Assembly (NCBI GenBank): GCA_014843695.1
Contig: CM026401.1
Location: forward strand, 27,532,657 to 27,596,656
Direction: 5' to 3'
DNA length: 64,000 nucleotides
Origin: Archivesica marissinica
Lineage: Eukaryota > Mollusca > Bivalvia > Venerida > Vesicomyidae
Part shown: positions 20,490 through 33,782 of the stretch, in pieces
Layout: every line of letters starts with the position of its first letter
Numbering within the stretch: the stretch's first letter is position 1
Position numbers and translations under genes: made by a program
The notes under the pieces: model-generated
Databases searched by the model: none
The model's input: only the letters and a program-made list of their open reading frames with translations
What the model was told of the DNA's origin: nothing

Positions 20490-22647
20490 GGTCAGACCAG
20501 ACCACACATACAACCAATGGTTTCCATAGACCATACCAAACATACAACCAATGGTTTCCATAGACCAGACCACACATACAACCAATGGTTTCCATAGACC
20601 AGACCACACATACAACCAATGGTTTCCATAGACCATACCAAACATACAACCAATGGTTTCCATAGACCAGACCACACATACAACCAATGGTTTCCATAGA
20701 CCATACCAAACATACAACCAATGGTTTCCATAGACCATACCAAACATACAACCAATGGTTTCCATAGACAAAACCACACGTACAACCAATGGTTTCCATA
20801 GACCAGACCGTACATATAACCAATGGTTTCCATAGACCAGACCACACGTACAACCAATGGTTTCCATAGACCAGGCCACACATACAACCAATGGTTTCCA
20901 TAGACCAGACCAAACATACAACCAATGATTTTCGTAGACCAGGCCACAAATACAACCAATGGTTTCCATAGACCAGACCAAACATACAACCAATGATTTT
21001 CGTAGACCAGACCACAAATACAACCAATGGTTTCCATAGACCAGACCACAAATACAACCAATGGTTTCCATAGACCAGACCACAAATACAGCCAATGGTT
21101 TCCATAGACCAGACCACACATACAACCAATGATTTTCGTAGACCAGGCCACACATATCACCAATGGTTTCCATAGACCAGGCCACACATACAACCAATGG
21201 TTTCCATAGACAAGACCACACGTACAACCAATGGTTTCCATAGACCAGACCACACATACAACCAATGGTTTCCATAGACCAGGCCACACATACAACCAAT
21301 GGTTTCCATAGACCAGACCAAACATACAACCAATGATTTTCGTAGACCAGGCCACAAATACAACCAATGGTTTCCATAGACCAGACCACAAATACAACCA
21401 ATGGTTTTCATAGACCAAGCCACTCATACAACCAATGGTTTCCATAGACCAGGCCACAAATACAACCAATGGTTTCCATAGACCAGACCACAAATACAAC
21501 CAATGGTTTCCATAGACCAGACCACACATACAACCAATGGTTTTCATAGACCAGGCCACACATACAACCAATGGTTTCCATAGACCAGGCCACAAATACA
21601 ACCAATGGTTTCCATAGACCAGACCACAAATACAACCAATGGTTTCCATAGACCAGACCACAAATACAACCAATGGTTTCCATAGACCAGGCCACAAATA
21701 CAACCAATGGTTTCCATAGACCAGACCACAAATACAACCAATGGTTTCCATAGACCAGACCACAAATACAACCAATGGTTTCCATAGACCAGACCACAAA
21801 TACAACCAATGATTTTCGTAGACCAGACCACACATATTACCAATGGTTTCCATAGACCAGACCACAAATACAACCAATGATTTTCGTAGACCAGACCACA
21901 CATATTACCAATGGTTTCCATAGACCAGACCACAAATACAACCAATGATTTCCATAGACCAGACCACAAATACAACCAATGGTTTCCATAGACCAGACCA
22001 CACATATTACCAATGGTTTCCATAGACCAGACCACACATACAACCAATGTTTCTAGACCAACAATAAACCAATGTTCATAGACCAGACACACATATAACC
22101 AATGGTTTCATAGACCAGACCAACATACAACCAATGGTTTCCATAGACCAGACCACACATACAACCAATGGTTTCCATAGACCAGGCCACAAATACAACC
22201 AATGGTTTCCATAGACCAGGCCACACATATCACCAATGGTTTCCATAGACCAGAACGTACATATAACCAATGGTTTCCATAGACCAGACCACAAATACAA
22301 CCAATGGTTTCCATAGACCAGGCCACAAATACAGCCAATGGTTTCCATAGACCAGGCCACACATATCACCAATGGTTTTCATAGACCAGGCCACACATAT
22401 CACCAATGGTTTCCATAGACCAGGCCACACATACAACCAATGATTTTCATAGACCAGAACGTACATATAACCAATGATTTTCATAGACCAGACCGTACAT
22501 ACAACCAATGGTTTCCATAGACCAGACCACACATACAACCAATGGTTTCCATAGACCAGGCCACAAATACAACCAATGGTTTCCATAGACCAGACCACAC
22601 ATACAACCAATGGTTTCCATAGACCAGACCGCACATACAACCAATTA
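20490..22647. repeat. 35-bp tandem array (about 62 copies)
   Basis: The unit is 'ACCAATGGTTTCCATAGACC' plus 'AGACCACACATACAA', with variants 'ATGATTTTCGTAGACC', 'AGGCCACAAATACAA', 'GAACGTACATATAA' and CACATATCACC. Damage and short units cluster near 22045-22120. Because 35 is not a multiple of three the frame rotates through three readings every three units, giving the long W-rich minus frames; these are not genes. Confidence 0.98.
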
Positions 22648-23715
22648 TTAGTATGTGTATGTTATTCTTTATTTCAGTCTCATCAATGTACTGCAAACAC
22701 AAAATATAGTTTACATATTAAAAAGTACATTGTCACTCAATTCAGAGTTACAAGATACTATGTACATCCTTCATCTATAGCATATTGCAATGTAGTATTA
22801 GTATAATTATGAGGCCCCTCAGGCTTACCGCTCGGATACATGATCTGTATGGTAATTAATTAATCGGTATTAAAATGTTAGCGCTCTGGACGCAACACGT
22901 CTAGGGATGGCTCATTTAATTACCTCATATCTCAAATGCAATATATGTCAGATACCTGAAACGAGACATCATCACACAGTTCATCGCTGTCTATACATTA
23001 ACATCAACAAATATCTTTTAGAACAGTTAATTATAGCGATATTATATCGGGGAAATGGATAAGTTTGATAACACGTATCTGTTATTTAAAGATTATAATG
23101 TCCAATGAATGTGTGTTTAAATAAATCCACATATTCACATAGAAATGTAAATTCTAATAAATATAGCACCGTCGTATATGTAAAAACTATATAAGCAATG
23201 CTCAATGCACATTGGATATCTATATGTGTCTTCTGATTGCCGATATATAGCGATACATTTAGGGGCGTGCGTGGCGAACCGTTTCAGGAAAGTCGTATTT
23301 TCATTTTCAGTTTATTACAAAAACACATTTCTGACTGAAAAAAAGTATTCAAATTGTAATGGAAGAATGTGTAGTGGCGGTGTTACGTATACGTACAATG
23401 AATCATTTTAGAATAGTTTGTATTCCATATAGTGTCGCTTTAAGGTTTTACCCATAATAATTGTATGACTACTGACTAATGAAACTATTGTGTTCTCTCA
23501 ATCAATACAGATAGTCGTAACTTCGTTTGCATAATTTTCTTTTTTGATCTACGGATTTGGGTTTATTTATCGAATAATAATGCGCGTGGGGAATTCGTTT
23601 GACATTTGATCAATATGACGCATGATATTTTCGGGGTTAATTTTTTATATTGTATGTGAATGACCTAATGTTATACTGACGTTTGAAAAGAACTACATGA
23701 GTGTCTTCATAGCAT
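22648..23715. other. No recognisable gene
   Basis: AT-rich DNA; plus frames near 22576 and 23205 show no motif. No dispersed repeat recognised. Confidence 0.5.
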
Positions 23716-23716
23716 T

Positions 23717-23959
23717 TGGTCACTCGGGTAAACATTGTTACTCGGTAAACATTGTCACTCGGGTAAACATTGTTACTCGGGTAAACATTGTCACTCGGGT
23801 AAATATTGTCACTCGGGTAAACATTGTCACTCGGGTAAACATTGTTACTCGGGTAAGCATTGTCACTCGTGTAAACATTGTCACTCGGGTAAACATTGTC
23901 ACTCGGGTAAGCATTGTCACTCGGGTAAACATTGTCACTCGGGTAAACATTGTCACTCG
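23717..23959. repeat. 18-bp tandem array (about 13 copies)
   Basis: The unit is 'CACTCGGGTAAACATTGT'. Variants are TTACTCGG, GTAAGC and TCGTGTAA. The 18-bp period keeps frames open on both strands, so the short HSGKHC/NIVTRV-type frames are artefacts. The array ends 24 bp before a MITE. Confidence 0.97.
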
Positions 23960-23982
23960 TACGGAGTATATGTTTTAGTGTT

Positions 23983-24180
23983 ATGATTAGCGACTTTTAC
24001 ATAGTATTTAGAAAGTAAAACTTGTTTCACGTATTATAATATGCTATTACATATATTTCAATTTATATTATAACACATATATTGCATATAGCCAAATGAG
24101 AATTATAAGAGACAATAGCATATTACAATAACGTGAAACATGTTTTACTTTATAAAAGCTATGTAAAAGTCGCTAATCAT
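23983..24180. mobile_element. MITE family M3
   Basis: It is 198 bp with a perfect 22-bp outer terminal repeat starting 'ATGATTAGCGACTTTTACAT' and an imperfect extension to about 65 bp ('GTTTCACGT', 'TAATATGCTAT'). It is a non-coding foldback. A solo end-like segment 'GGATTAGCAGCTTTTACATA' lies at about 24267-24288, perhaps a remnant of another copy. Confidence 0.85.
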
Positions 24181-24389
24181 GACATTAAAAAATATTTAAA
24201 ATACCTTTCGGGCAAATTAGAATATATTTTAAGAAATTGGAATCACCTCTGATCAGATCAGGGATGGATGGATTAGCAGCTTTTACATAGTTCCACATAA
24301 AAATGTGCTCACAAATAAATTAATGTACACATTATTTACATAGATAAGAATTACAAAGCTGTAAAATATTAAAGCAGGTTATGGCACAT

Positions 24390-27300
24390 ATACCTATTAA
24401 TGCCGGATTAGTGAATAACTGGAATCTTTAAGAAATAAGATATCCCTGATATCCTGGTACATACAGCACTCTATAATGGCATGCACTTCATCCTCAACTG
24501 TATTACAAAATGAACAAGTCGATGCTGTACAGTCAGTTGTTCGTATCGTCCAGTTTCAATGCGTAGAGGCGCAACGCCACAACGAAAGCTAGTAAATGCT
24601 GAACGATGGCTAGCCTAAATGGCATACTAATCTTACAATACTGCTCAACATCGAAATCTAGTTTGAAAAGCTGGTAGGTTTGTAGTTTGGTACGGCCGCT
24701 TCTAGATATGCTATCTAGTCTATGTACTGACTCAAGCCAAGCAATAATGAATAATGCACTTTGTTTCAACAGATGATACACATAGGTGTTTGCTAATGCT
24801 TTCACAAATATCAGAATAACAGCAAATTCAACCATGTGCTTTTTTACAACAAAGAACAAATGTGTGCATCTACTTGACTTTGCCTGTGCCCAAAGTGCAA
24901 CACGTTTATTCAACCAGGTGTCATTTATACAAGAAATGCTGCACCAGAGGTTCGCAATGCTTTTCCACTGACGGGCAGAAGTTGGTTGCCATGCCATTTT
25001 ACCTAGAACTGCCGAGTTTGGAGTATATTTTCCAACCCCGAGGAAAAATCTCATTGCACGGTTGGATAGCGTTAATGCATGAACATGGTGAGGTTCCCCA
25101 TACAGCGGCCCCATAATTAATGACTGGCCAAACATTAGAATCATATAACTTAGTGAAACGGTCATAAGGAACCCCTCCAATTAACTTACATCTAGCAGTG
25201 AGAATGCCAAGAGCACAGTTTGAACTTCTGGCTACATTGTTAACAGTAACATTGAGGTTACCGAATAGAAATGCATTTAATAGATAGCCAACTTGAGGTA
25301 AGTGTAACTATTTACATAATCTATATATCTAAATATAACTCTAGAACGTATCACAGAATTTGACCGAAAATGAATAACATTACTTTTGGTAGCATTGATA
25401 TGCATGCCATTAAGAGGTCACCGGTCATTCAAAGTGTTTAGCAATATCTGCAAATCGTGTTCATTTTCGTCTAAGAAGACGCTCATTGTCCAACCGTACG
25501 TATATATCTAGGCACTTGAGATACACTGTCAATATAGACATTAAATAGTATAGGAGACAAATTACAACCTTGTCTCAACCCACACCTAACATCAAACCAT
25601 TCAGTATTGAGCGAGTTAATTCTTACGCATGAGGACATGGACGAGTACAACGATTTAATAGCAAGAAGCATTTTCCCAGAACGTCCAGTGTCAATGAGTC
25701 TGTTCCAAACTGTATCTCTATTAATAAAAGCATATGCCTTGCTGAAATCGATAAAAGCGGTGAAAGTAGAATCCTGATTTCAATAATACTAGTCAAAATT
25801 GAGATATGGTCTAAATTATAATAAATGTACTTCGTTTCTTTCTAAAACCGTTCTGCTCGTCTGCAATTTTATTATTGTCCTCAGCCCATATACTAAGCTA
25901 TTAAGAACACTACAGTATATCGTGATTCCCCTGTAAGAGAGAGGATCTATTGGATCCGTGGTAGAGGACTTAGTTATTGGGTTAATGATACATTTCCCTC
26001 ATAGTGTTGGAATTGTGCCGGAATTAAAACATACATTAAATAAAGAATGAAGGAACAAAACTGACAAATAATTTTGCAATACGTCACTGGGAATGTCATC
26101 AATGACACATGCCTATACCTTCTTACAATTATCTACTGCTTTTATACTGCTTTTGCAATTATGCTACTAACATCAAAAATAGTTATATTTTCGCTAAAAA
26201 ACGACTTACCACAACTACTATTACCACTACACTCAGCAGCATATGGTACTGTATCAGATGTAACATGGTTGAATAATTTGCTAAACTCTGTTTTCCATTT
26301 ATGTAGAACGTCTTCTGTGTGTGTAGAGGTAAAACCATTTGCTAAAATTACTTGCATCGGAATTTGCTTATTTTTAGAGAAACCAATTCCTATTTTTCCG
26401 AAGGATTTCCAAAAATTGCTTGGTTTACATTGCATTCGGTTAGCAATTGATTGTGCAGATAATACCAGTGTTTGGACCTTTGCATTTCACGATCAAAATT
26501 TATTTTCGGGCATGTTCAAGTTTTAACGTTTTCCTGTCACTACTTGTGACACTGTTGAGCCAGTTTCTTGCAGCATCACAAACAGTAGACCATAAGTTAT
26601 ACAACATTTCGAACCACCATACCTTACCCGGTCTGCATCTGTTATTGATCACACCAGGACATATAGTTTTCAATATAGCAGAGACGAATACATCGTTGTT
26701 TTTAAAAGTTTGGGTTCTTATACCTTGCTCTAATCTATCAATAACAACATTTACTTCATGAACAACCCCTTCGTCACTTAAGAATGACTGTGTAACATTT
26801 CTAACATCAAATTTATCATGCGAATTGCAACAATCGTCATCCTTATTATGATAAACAGTCGTAACTGCACTAATATCAATATTCCAGGTGAGCATAGAAT
26901 GATCAGGCACACTAGTTGGTGTATGTACACTGACGAGAGTTACACATTAGGCCAGAAGTCCTATTCACAGTAAAGTCAAACAGTTTTGATAAATCGTCAT
27001 GACATACAAAGCAGTAATCAATAACTGACATACCATTGACAGAAATAGATGTGAAATCGTTCTTAGTGCCGTTTCGTCCATTTAACATGCAAATGTGTGT
27101 GTTTAATAAAACCTCGGTAGTTCCCCATATAAATTTGTTTTCCAAATCAATTACACTTCGGCTGGGTACACATTCTACTCCACTTGTGTAATCTTCAAGT
27201 TCGCCACAGCTGCTATTGAAGTCATCAGAAATACAAATCAAACCTCTAGTCCGGTATTTATATATGTCTGCCATAAGATTATCATAGAAACTATTAACAT

Positions 27301-27595
27301 CAAAGTATCTTGAAGAATTATCGGGTGGCAGATAGCAAACACAAGGTAAAAGATAATTCTAACGAGAATATACCCTCATATGAGTTATCTAGAACATATA
27401 TATCAAATGCATTATATAGATCACCCTTAATGAGGAAATCAACACATTTGTATGTATATATATGTTTACGGCTTAATCCGAACCAGCGGAAACCGTCAAT
27501 GTTTACAATGTCGTTATATAAAAGGCGAGTCTCTGCAACGCCTAAAATGGCGCAGTTACTGTCTAAAACACAAGAAGTTCTTAAAATAGAGTGAC
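24390..27595 (-). pseudogene. Near full-length CR1/L2-like LINE, broken
   Basis: LINE ORF2 proteins nick DNA with an APE-type endonuclease and copy their RNA with a reverse transcriptase. On the minus strand all parts appear in order. The endonuclease start is 'AILGVAETRLLYND' and 'IDGFRWFG' (about 27570-27480). Then 'ICISDDFNSSCGE' (GDFN-like, first residue changed) and 'SVNGMSVIDYCFV' (27274-26912), and 'DHSMLTWNIDIS' (26905). A linker 'NFWKSFGKIGI' lies near 26420. RT shows 'RCGLRQGCNLSPILFNVYID' (25590-25520). Thumb/C-terminus has 'FFLGVGKYTPNSAVLG' (25060) and a zinc-like 'CSFCNTVEDEVHAIIEC' (about 24530-24480). Frames shift several times and no clear YADD box survives in frame. It is dead but only moderately decayed. 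The plus frames 26074-26761 are antisense shadows. Confidence 0.88.
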
Positions 27596-27599
27596 CACA

Positions 27600-27690
27600 T
27601 TAACGCTTTCATCCCCGCAACGAGAGTGATAAATATAAGTTGTTGAAACTTGCTTCTCAATCGTTGTAAAATAAATAAAGTTTAAACTAA
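27600..27690 (+). mobile_element. SINE family B tail fragment
   Basis: 'GCAACGAGAGTGATAAATAT', 'AAGTTGTTGAAACTTGCTTC' and 'AAAATAAATAAAGTTTAAA' match the tail of the family B SINEs at 56090 and 1644. Head and body are missing. Confidence 0.75.
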
Positions 27691-27902
27691 AATAGAGCTA
27701 TCAGAATCGACATTAGAATTCCAGCCACGGACATTCCAAAACCCTAGTTTCAATTATCTTCGTCGGTTGTAGCTATTGTTGTTTCTGCGCAGTCCCTCAC
27801 TTTGGTTGTAAATATGAAGATTGTAAGAGACTTACTTAAAGACCGTCATCTCTTGTGTCACAATTTGCATTACACACATGAGCAAATAATCATGTGCTTG
27901 AA

Positions 27903-28616
27903 CATGTTGTGGAGTGTCTATGGACATGTTGTGGAGTGTCTATGGAGTGTCTATGGACATGTTGTGGAGTGTCTATGAACATGTTGTGGAGTGTCTATGA
28001 ACATGTTGTGGAGTGTCTATGAACATGTTGTGGAGTGTCTATGGAGTGTCTATGGACATGTTGTGGAGTGTCTATGAACATGTTGTGGAGTGTCTATGGA
28101 GTGTCTATGGACATGTTGTGGAGTGTCTATGGACATGTTGTGGAGTGTCTATGGACATGTTGTGGAGTGTCTATGGACATGTTGTGGAGTGTCTATGGAC
28201 ATGTTGTGGAGTGTCTATGAACATGTTGTGGAGTGTCTATGGACATGTTGTGGAGTGTCTATGAACATGTTGTGGAGTGTCTATGAACATGTTGTGGAGT
28301 GTCTATGAACATGTTGTGGAGTGTCTATGGACATGTTGTGGAGTGTCTATGGACATGTTGTGGCGTGTCTATGGACATGTTGTGGAGTGTCTATGGACAT
28401 GTTGTGGAGTATCTATGGACATGTTGTGGAGTGTCTATGGACATGTTGTGGAGTGTTTATGGACATGTTGTGGCGTGTCTATGAACATGTTGTGGCGTGT
28501 CTATGAACATGTTGTGGAGTGTCTATGGACATGTTGTGGCGTGTCTATGAACATGTTGTGGCGTGTCTATGAACATGTTGTGGCGTGTCTATGAACATGT
28601 TGTGGCGTGTCTATGA
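27903..28616. repeat. 22-bp tandem array (about 32 copies)
   Basis: The unit is 'ATGTTGTGGAGTGTCTATGG' plus AC. Early copies include an extra 'AGTGTCTATGG' half-unit (33-bp units at about 27934, 28035, 28095). Variants GGAC/GAAC and GGAG/GGCG are mixed, with GGCG rising towards the right end. Frames inside are artefacts. Confidence 0.97.
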
Positions 28617-29285
28617 AATGTAAACACATTAACTATTCATATTAATATAATTTCACGTATGGATTATTATTCAATGCTATGTGGAAATACCCCAAACTGT
28701 TATAGAGAAGTAAAATAACCATGTAAAGACATTCTGAGGCAATATTATATTTCACTATGTGGTCCAACGCCTGACATTAATATAATAACAATGTTCATCA
28801 ACGGATTACTGTTTTGCAATGACGCTAATTCTATACATAACATTAGAGGGGAAGAATAATATAAGGCTTTATCTTATTTCCAATGAATGATTGAGTTTCC
28901 GCTTTGAAACAATGAAAGATGGCATTTTCTTTGCCACCGTTTCCATTTCGTATTCCTGGGCGGTTAGATATACTTTTGTATTTTAGCTATTTTCTGACTA
29001 ATCCATTATTACGTAGTATATTAAAACGAATTATTTCTTATTACGGACGTTCACACTAACAGACGCGATGAGGCTCCAGACATGGCAGCTAAAATGAATA
29101 AAAGTTGAAAATAAATATTATATTAACCAAAATCATTGGAAATCATAAAAGAAAAAGAAGAGTTGTGTTTATTAGTGTAAGATAGGATTTGATTTCACCG
29201 AGTATTCAACGAAATATGTATGTCCACGGGTGGCGTTACCCCCCCCCCCCCTCTATATCTTTCATTCTAATCTTTTTTCTGTAAA
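28617..29285. other. No recognisable gene; one C homopolymer
   Basis: AT-rich spacer. A run of ten or more C at about 29239 follows 'GGGTGGCGTTA'. No frame or repeat family seen. Confidence 0.5.
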
Positions 29286-30842
29286 TTGATATGTGCATTA
29301 CCATGCATTGTACAATCTGTATAATATAGATATGTGCATTACCATGCATTGTACAATCTGTATAATATAGATATGTGCATTACCATGCATTGTACAATCT
29401 GTATAATATAGATATGTGCATTACCATGCATTGTACAATCTGTATAATATTGATATGTGCATTACCATGCATTGTACAATCTGTATAATATAGATATGTG
29501 CATTACCATGCATTGTACAATCTGTATAATATAGATATGTGCATTACCATGCATTGTACAATCTGTATAATATAGATATGTGCATTACCATGCATTGTAC
29601 AATCTGTATAATATAGATATGTGCATTACCATGCATTGTACAATCTGTATAATATAGATATGTGCATTACCATGCATTGTACAATCTGTATAATATAGAT
29701 ATGTGCATTACCATGCATTGTACAATCTGTATAATATAGATATGTGCATTACCATGCATTGTACAATCTGTATAATATAGATATGTGCATTACCATGCAT
29801 TGTACAATCTGTATAATATAGATATGTGCATTACCATGCAGTGTACAATCTGTATAATATAGATATGTGCATTACCATGCATTGTACAATCTGTATAATA
29901 TAGATATGTGCATTACCATGCATTGTACAATCTGTATAATATAGATATGTGCATTACCATGCATTGTACAATCTGTATAATATAGATATGTGCATTACCA
30001 TGCATTGTACAATCTGTATAATATAGATATGTGCATTACCATGCATTGTACAATCTGTATAATATAGATATGTGCATTACCATGCAGTGTACAATCTGTA
30101 TAATATAGATATGTGCATTACCATGCATTGTACAATCTGTATAATATAGATATGTGCATTACCATGCATTGTACAATCTGTATAATATAGATATGTGCAT
30201 TACCATGCAGTGTACAATCTGTATAATATAGATATGTGCATTACCATGCATTGTACAATCTGTATAATATAGATATGTGCATTACCATGCATTGTACAAT
30301 CTGTATAATATAGATATGTGCATTACCATGCATTGTACAATCTGTATAATATAGATATGTGCATTACCATGCATTGTACAATCTGTATAATATAGATATG
30401 TGCATTACCATGCAGTGTACAATCTGTATAATATAGATATGTGCATTACCATGCATTGTACAATCTGTATAATATAGATATGTGCATTACCATGCATTGT
30501 ACAATCTGTATAATATTGATATGTGCATTACCATGCATTGTACAATCTGTATAATATAGATATGTGCATTACCATGCATTGTACAATCTGTATAATATTG
30601 ATATGTGCATTACCATGCATTGTACAATCTGTATAATATAGATATGTGCATTACCATGCAGTGTACAATCTGTATAATATAGATATGTGCATTACCATGC
30701 ATTGTACAATCTGTATAATATTGATATGTGCATTACCATGCATTGTACAATCTGTATAATATAGATATGTGCATTACCATGCAGTGTACAATCTGTATAA
30801 TATAGATATGTGCATTACCATGCATTGTACAATCTGTATAAT
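29286..30842. repeat. 41-bp tandem array (about 38 copies), right end in assembly gap
   Basis: The unit has 'GATATGTGCATTACCATGCA', 'TTGTACAATC' and 'TGTATAATATA'. It is very uniform: the main variants are GCATTG/GCAGTG and ATAGAT/ATTGAT, and both become more frequent towards the right. It contains the palindromes ATGCAT and ATTGTACAAT. The array runs straight into the N run. Confidence 0.98.
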
Positions 30843-31842
30843 NNNNNNNNNNNNNNNNNNNNNNNNNNNNNNNNNNNNNNNNNNNNNNNNNNNNNNNNNN
30901 NNNNNNNNNNNNNNNNNNNNNNNNNNNNNNNNNNNNNNNNNNNNNNNNNNNNNNNNNNNNNNNNNNNNNNNNNNNNNNNNNNNNNNNNNNNNNNNNNNNN
31001 NNNNNNNNNNNNNNNNNNNNNNNNNNNNNNNNNNNNNNNNNNNNNNNNNNNNNNNNNNNNNNNNNNNNNNNNNNNNNNNNNNNNNNNNNNNNNNNNNNNN
31101 NNNNNNNNNNNNNNNNNNNNNNNNNNNNNNNNNNNNNNNNNNNNNNNNNNNNNNNNNNNNNNNNNNNNNNNNNNNNNNNNNNNNNNNNNNNNNNNNNNNN
31201 NNNNNNNNNNNNNNNNNNNNNNNNNNNNNNNNNNNNNNNNNNNNNNNNNNNNNNNNNNNNNNNNNNNNNNNNNNNNNNNNNNNNNNNNNNNNNNNNNNNN
31301 NNNNNNNNNNNNNNNNNNNNNNNNNNNNNNNNNNNNNNNNNNNNNNNNNNNNNNNNNNNNNNNNNNNNNNNNNNNNNNNNNNNNNNNNNNNNNNNNNNNN
31401 NNNNNNNNNNNNNNNNNNNNNNNNNNNNNNNNNNNNNNNNNNNNNNNNNNNNNNNNNNNNNNNNNNNNNNNNNNNNNNNNNNNNNNNNNNNNNNNNNNNN
31501 NNNNNNNNNNNNNNNNNNNNNNNNNNNNNNNNNNNNNNNNNNNNNNNNNNNNNNNNNNNNNNNNNNNNNNNNNNNNNNNNNNNNNNNNNNNNNNNNNNNN
31601 NNNNNNNNNNNNNNNNNNNNNNNNNNNNNNNNNNNNNNNNNNNNNNNNNNNNNNNNNNNNNNNNNNNNNNNNNNNNNNNNNNNNNNNNNNNNNNNNNNNN
31701 NNNNNNNNNNNNNNNNNNNNNNNNNNNNNNNNNNNNNNNNNNNNNNNNNNNNNNNNNNNNNNNNNNNNNNNNNNNNNNNNNNNNNNNNNNNNNNNNNNNN
31801 NNNNNNNNNNNNNNNNNNNNNNNNNNNNNNNNNNNNNNNNNN
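30843..31842. other. Assembly gap (1,000 N)
   Basis: Exactly 1,000 Ns, a conventional placeholder, so true size is unknown. A 41-bp array lies on the left and an unrelated 63-bp array on the right; the open frames spanning it are meaningless. Confidence 1.
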
Positions 31843-32675
31843 TACGATAAGTAATATTTGTACTATATCGTCAAATTGCCCGTATGTAGATATTGTAAGG
31901 TATGATACGATAAGTAATATTTGTACTATATCGTCAAATTGCCCGTATGTAGATATTGTAAGGTATGATACGATAAGTAATATTTGTACTATATCGTCAA
32001 ATTGCCCGTATGTAGATATTGTAAGGTATGATACGATAAGTAATATTTGTACTATATCGTCAAATTGCCCGTATGTAGATATTGTAAGGTATGATACGAT
32101 AAGTAATATTTGTACTATATCGTCAAATTGCCCGTATGTAGATATGTAAGGTATGATACGATAAGTAATATTTGTACTATATCGTCAAATTGCCCGTATG
32201 TAGATATTGTAAGGTATGATACGATAAGTAATATTTGTACTATATCGTCAAATTGCCCGTATGTAGATATTGTAAGGTATGATACGATAAGTAATATTTG
32301 TACTATATCGTCAAATTGCCCGTATGTAGATATTGTAAGGTATGATACGATAAGTAATATTTGTACTATATCGTCAAATTGCCCGTATGTAGATATTGTA
32401 AGGTATGATACGATAAGTAATATTTGTACTATATCGTCAAATTGCCCGTATGTAGATATTGTAAGGTATGATACGATAAGTAATATTTGTACTATATCGT
32501 CAAATTGCCCGTATGTAGATATTGTAAGGTATGATACGATAAGTAATATTTGTACTATATCGTCAAATTGCCCGTATGTAGATATTGTAAGGTATGATAC
32601 GATAAGTAATATTTGTACTATATCGTCAAATTGCCCGTATGTAGATATTGTAAGGTATGATACGATAAGTAATAT
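31843..32675. repeat. 63-bp tandem array (at least 13 copies), left end in gap
   Basis: The unit holds 'TACGATAAGTAATATTTGTA', 'CTATATCGTCAAATTGCCCG' and 'TATGTAGATATTGTAAGGTA'. Copies are nearly identical except one 1-bp deletion near 32143. A 63-bp period is 21 codons, so both strands stay open (plus repeats VDIVRYDTISNIC). Near-identity with no codon-position bias argues for a young satellite and not a protein. Confidence 0.98.
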
Positions 32676-32772
32676 TAGATCAGTTTTACTTGAGTAAGAA
32701 GCACAAGAACATAAGCTCAAACGTGACAACCATTAACAATTTTCTAAAGATGAAAAACATCATTTTCTCACA

Positions 32773-33068
32773 AACGGATTTATAGTATAGTGGTTAACAC
32801 GCTGGACTGGTAATCCAGTGATCGCAGGTTCGATCGCCCGTGTGTCTGAGCCTAATAAAATTAACAGTCTTTCGTGTGGGACTTTAAACCGAGGTATCGT
32901 GTAGGTGTTTACACCGTGCACGTAAAAGAACCAGAGGATACTCTGGAATGGGTCTCTGTCTCTATCATTGCACTATCCTCCAAAAATCTAAAATGACTAA
33001 TCTCTTCAGGAGGCGTCGCTCATATGGACAACTGGTAGCGACGATAAATAAGCGTAGAACACACACAA
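32773..33068 (+). mobile_element. SINE family A, full-length copy
   Basis: Head 'GGTTAACACGCTGGACTGGT' and 'GATCGCAGGTTCGATC', linker 'AATAAAATTAACAGTCTTTC', body 'GGGACTTTAAACCGAGGT', 'ACACCGTGCACGTAAAAGAA', 'CTCTTCAGGAGGCGTCGCTC' and 'GACGATAAATAAGCG', ending in an ACACAC run. Both pol III boxes are present. The frame at 32948-33157 is a chance frame. Confidence 0.93.
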
Positions 33069-33675
33069 GTATTTTCTCTCAAACAAAGTTCCAGTCTATT
33101 ATGAATCATCATTTGTTGTACATAAACGTGCATAGCAACAGTTTTCAAGAAGAGTAGACAAAAGTGCAAAGAACATCATTAAAGACCAATTAGTGTATCA
33201 CCTAAAACATCATTACACGCGAAAAGCGGATATTTTACTTTCGCGTGTTACGCAGACTTAAATTATTCGCGAAATTTAATAATCATCATCTCTAGTGATT
33301 GCCTCACTCTGTCAAGAGTGTACATATACGAATAGCTTATTCCGTATTACACATTGCATAGCAATGTGTATAGCATACACACCACAGTAACTAGGTAGTA
33401 CACATGTCAGGATATTGAAATCGTGTCAAACTATCATACTACTTTATTTTTTAAACGAATTAATACGACAATACTTAATATTTTTAGAAATATGCGAAAT
33501 TAAGTGAGCGCGGAACCGAGCCACTATACAGTACGTTGCTAGGGGATTTAGTAAGCTAGTAGCCATCCTACATGTATTCAATGTCATACAGGTACATGTA
33601 TTGCCATTATTAGTAACCACGTCAATGTTGACCAGTCCACCGATATGTAAATGACATTTCATAAATATGTATAGG
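33069..33675. other. No recognisable gene
   Basis: Small imperfect palindromes such as 'TACACATTGCATAGCAATGT' (about 33348) are present. The minus frame at 33444-33662 has no motif. Confidence 0.45.
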
Positions 33676-33782
33676 ATATAAGCCGAAAACGATCCAAAAT
33701 GTAAATTATTGGACTGTGTGAGGCGCGTAACGCCGTAGAGAGTACCAATATTTTACATATTGGATCCGTTTGAGGCTTATAT
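33676..33782. mobile_element. Foldback element family F1, copy 2
   Basis: The left arm has 'ATATAAGCCGAAAACGATCC' and the right arm reversed gives 'ATATAAGCCTCAAACGGATC', both followed by a CAATATGTAAAATATTGG-like stretch. It is related to 8052-8170 but in opposite orientation; the loop differs ('TGTGAGGCGCGTAACGCC'). Confidence 0.75.

Noticed and set aside
20200..22702. Trp-rich repeated frames resembling membrane proteins
   Set aside because: The 35-bp array rotates through three frames; all three are open by chance and overlap each other.
26074..26761. Plus-strand frames of 150 and 104 codons
   Set aside because: Antisense shadows of the LINE on the minus strand.
32110..32729. Repeat protein with 21-residue units
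   Set aside because: Near-identical 63-bp satellite next to an assembly gap; both strands open and no codon-position bias.
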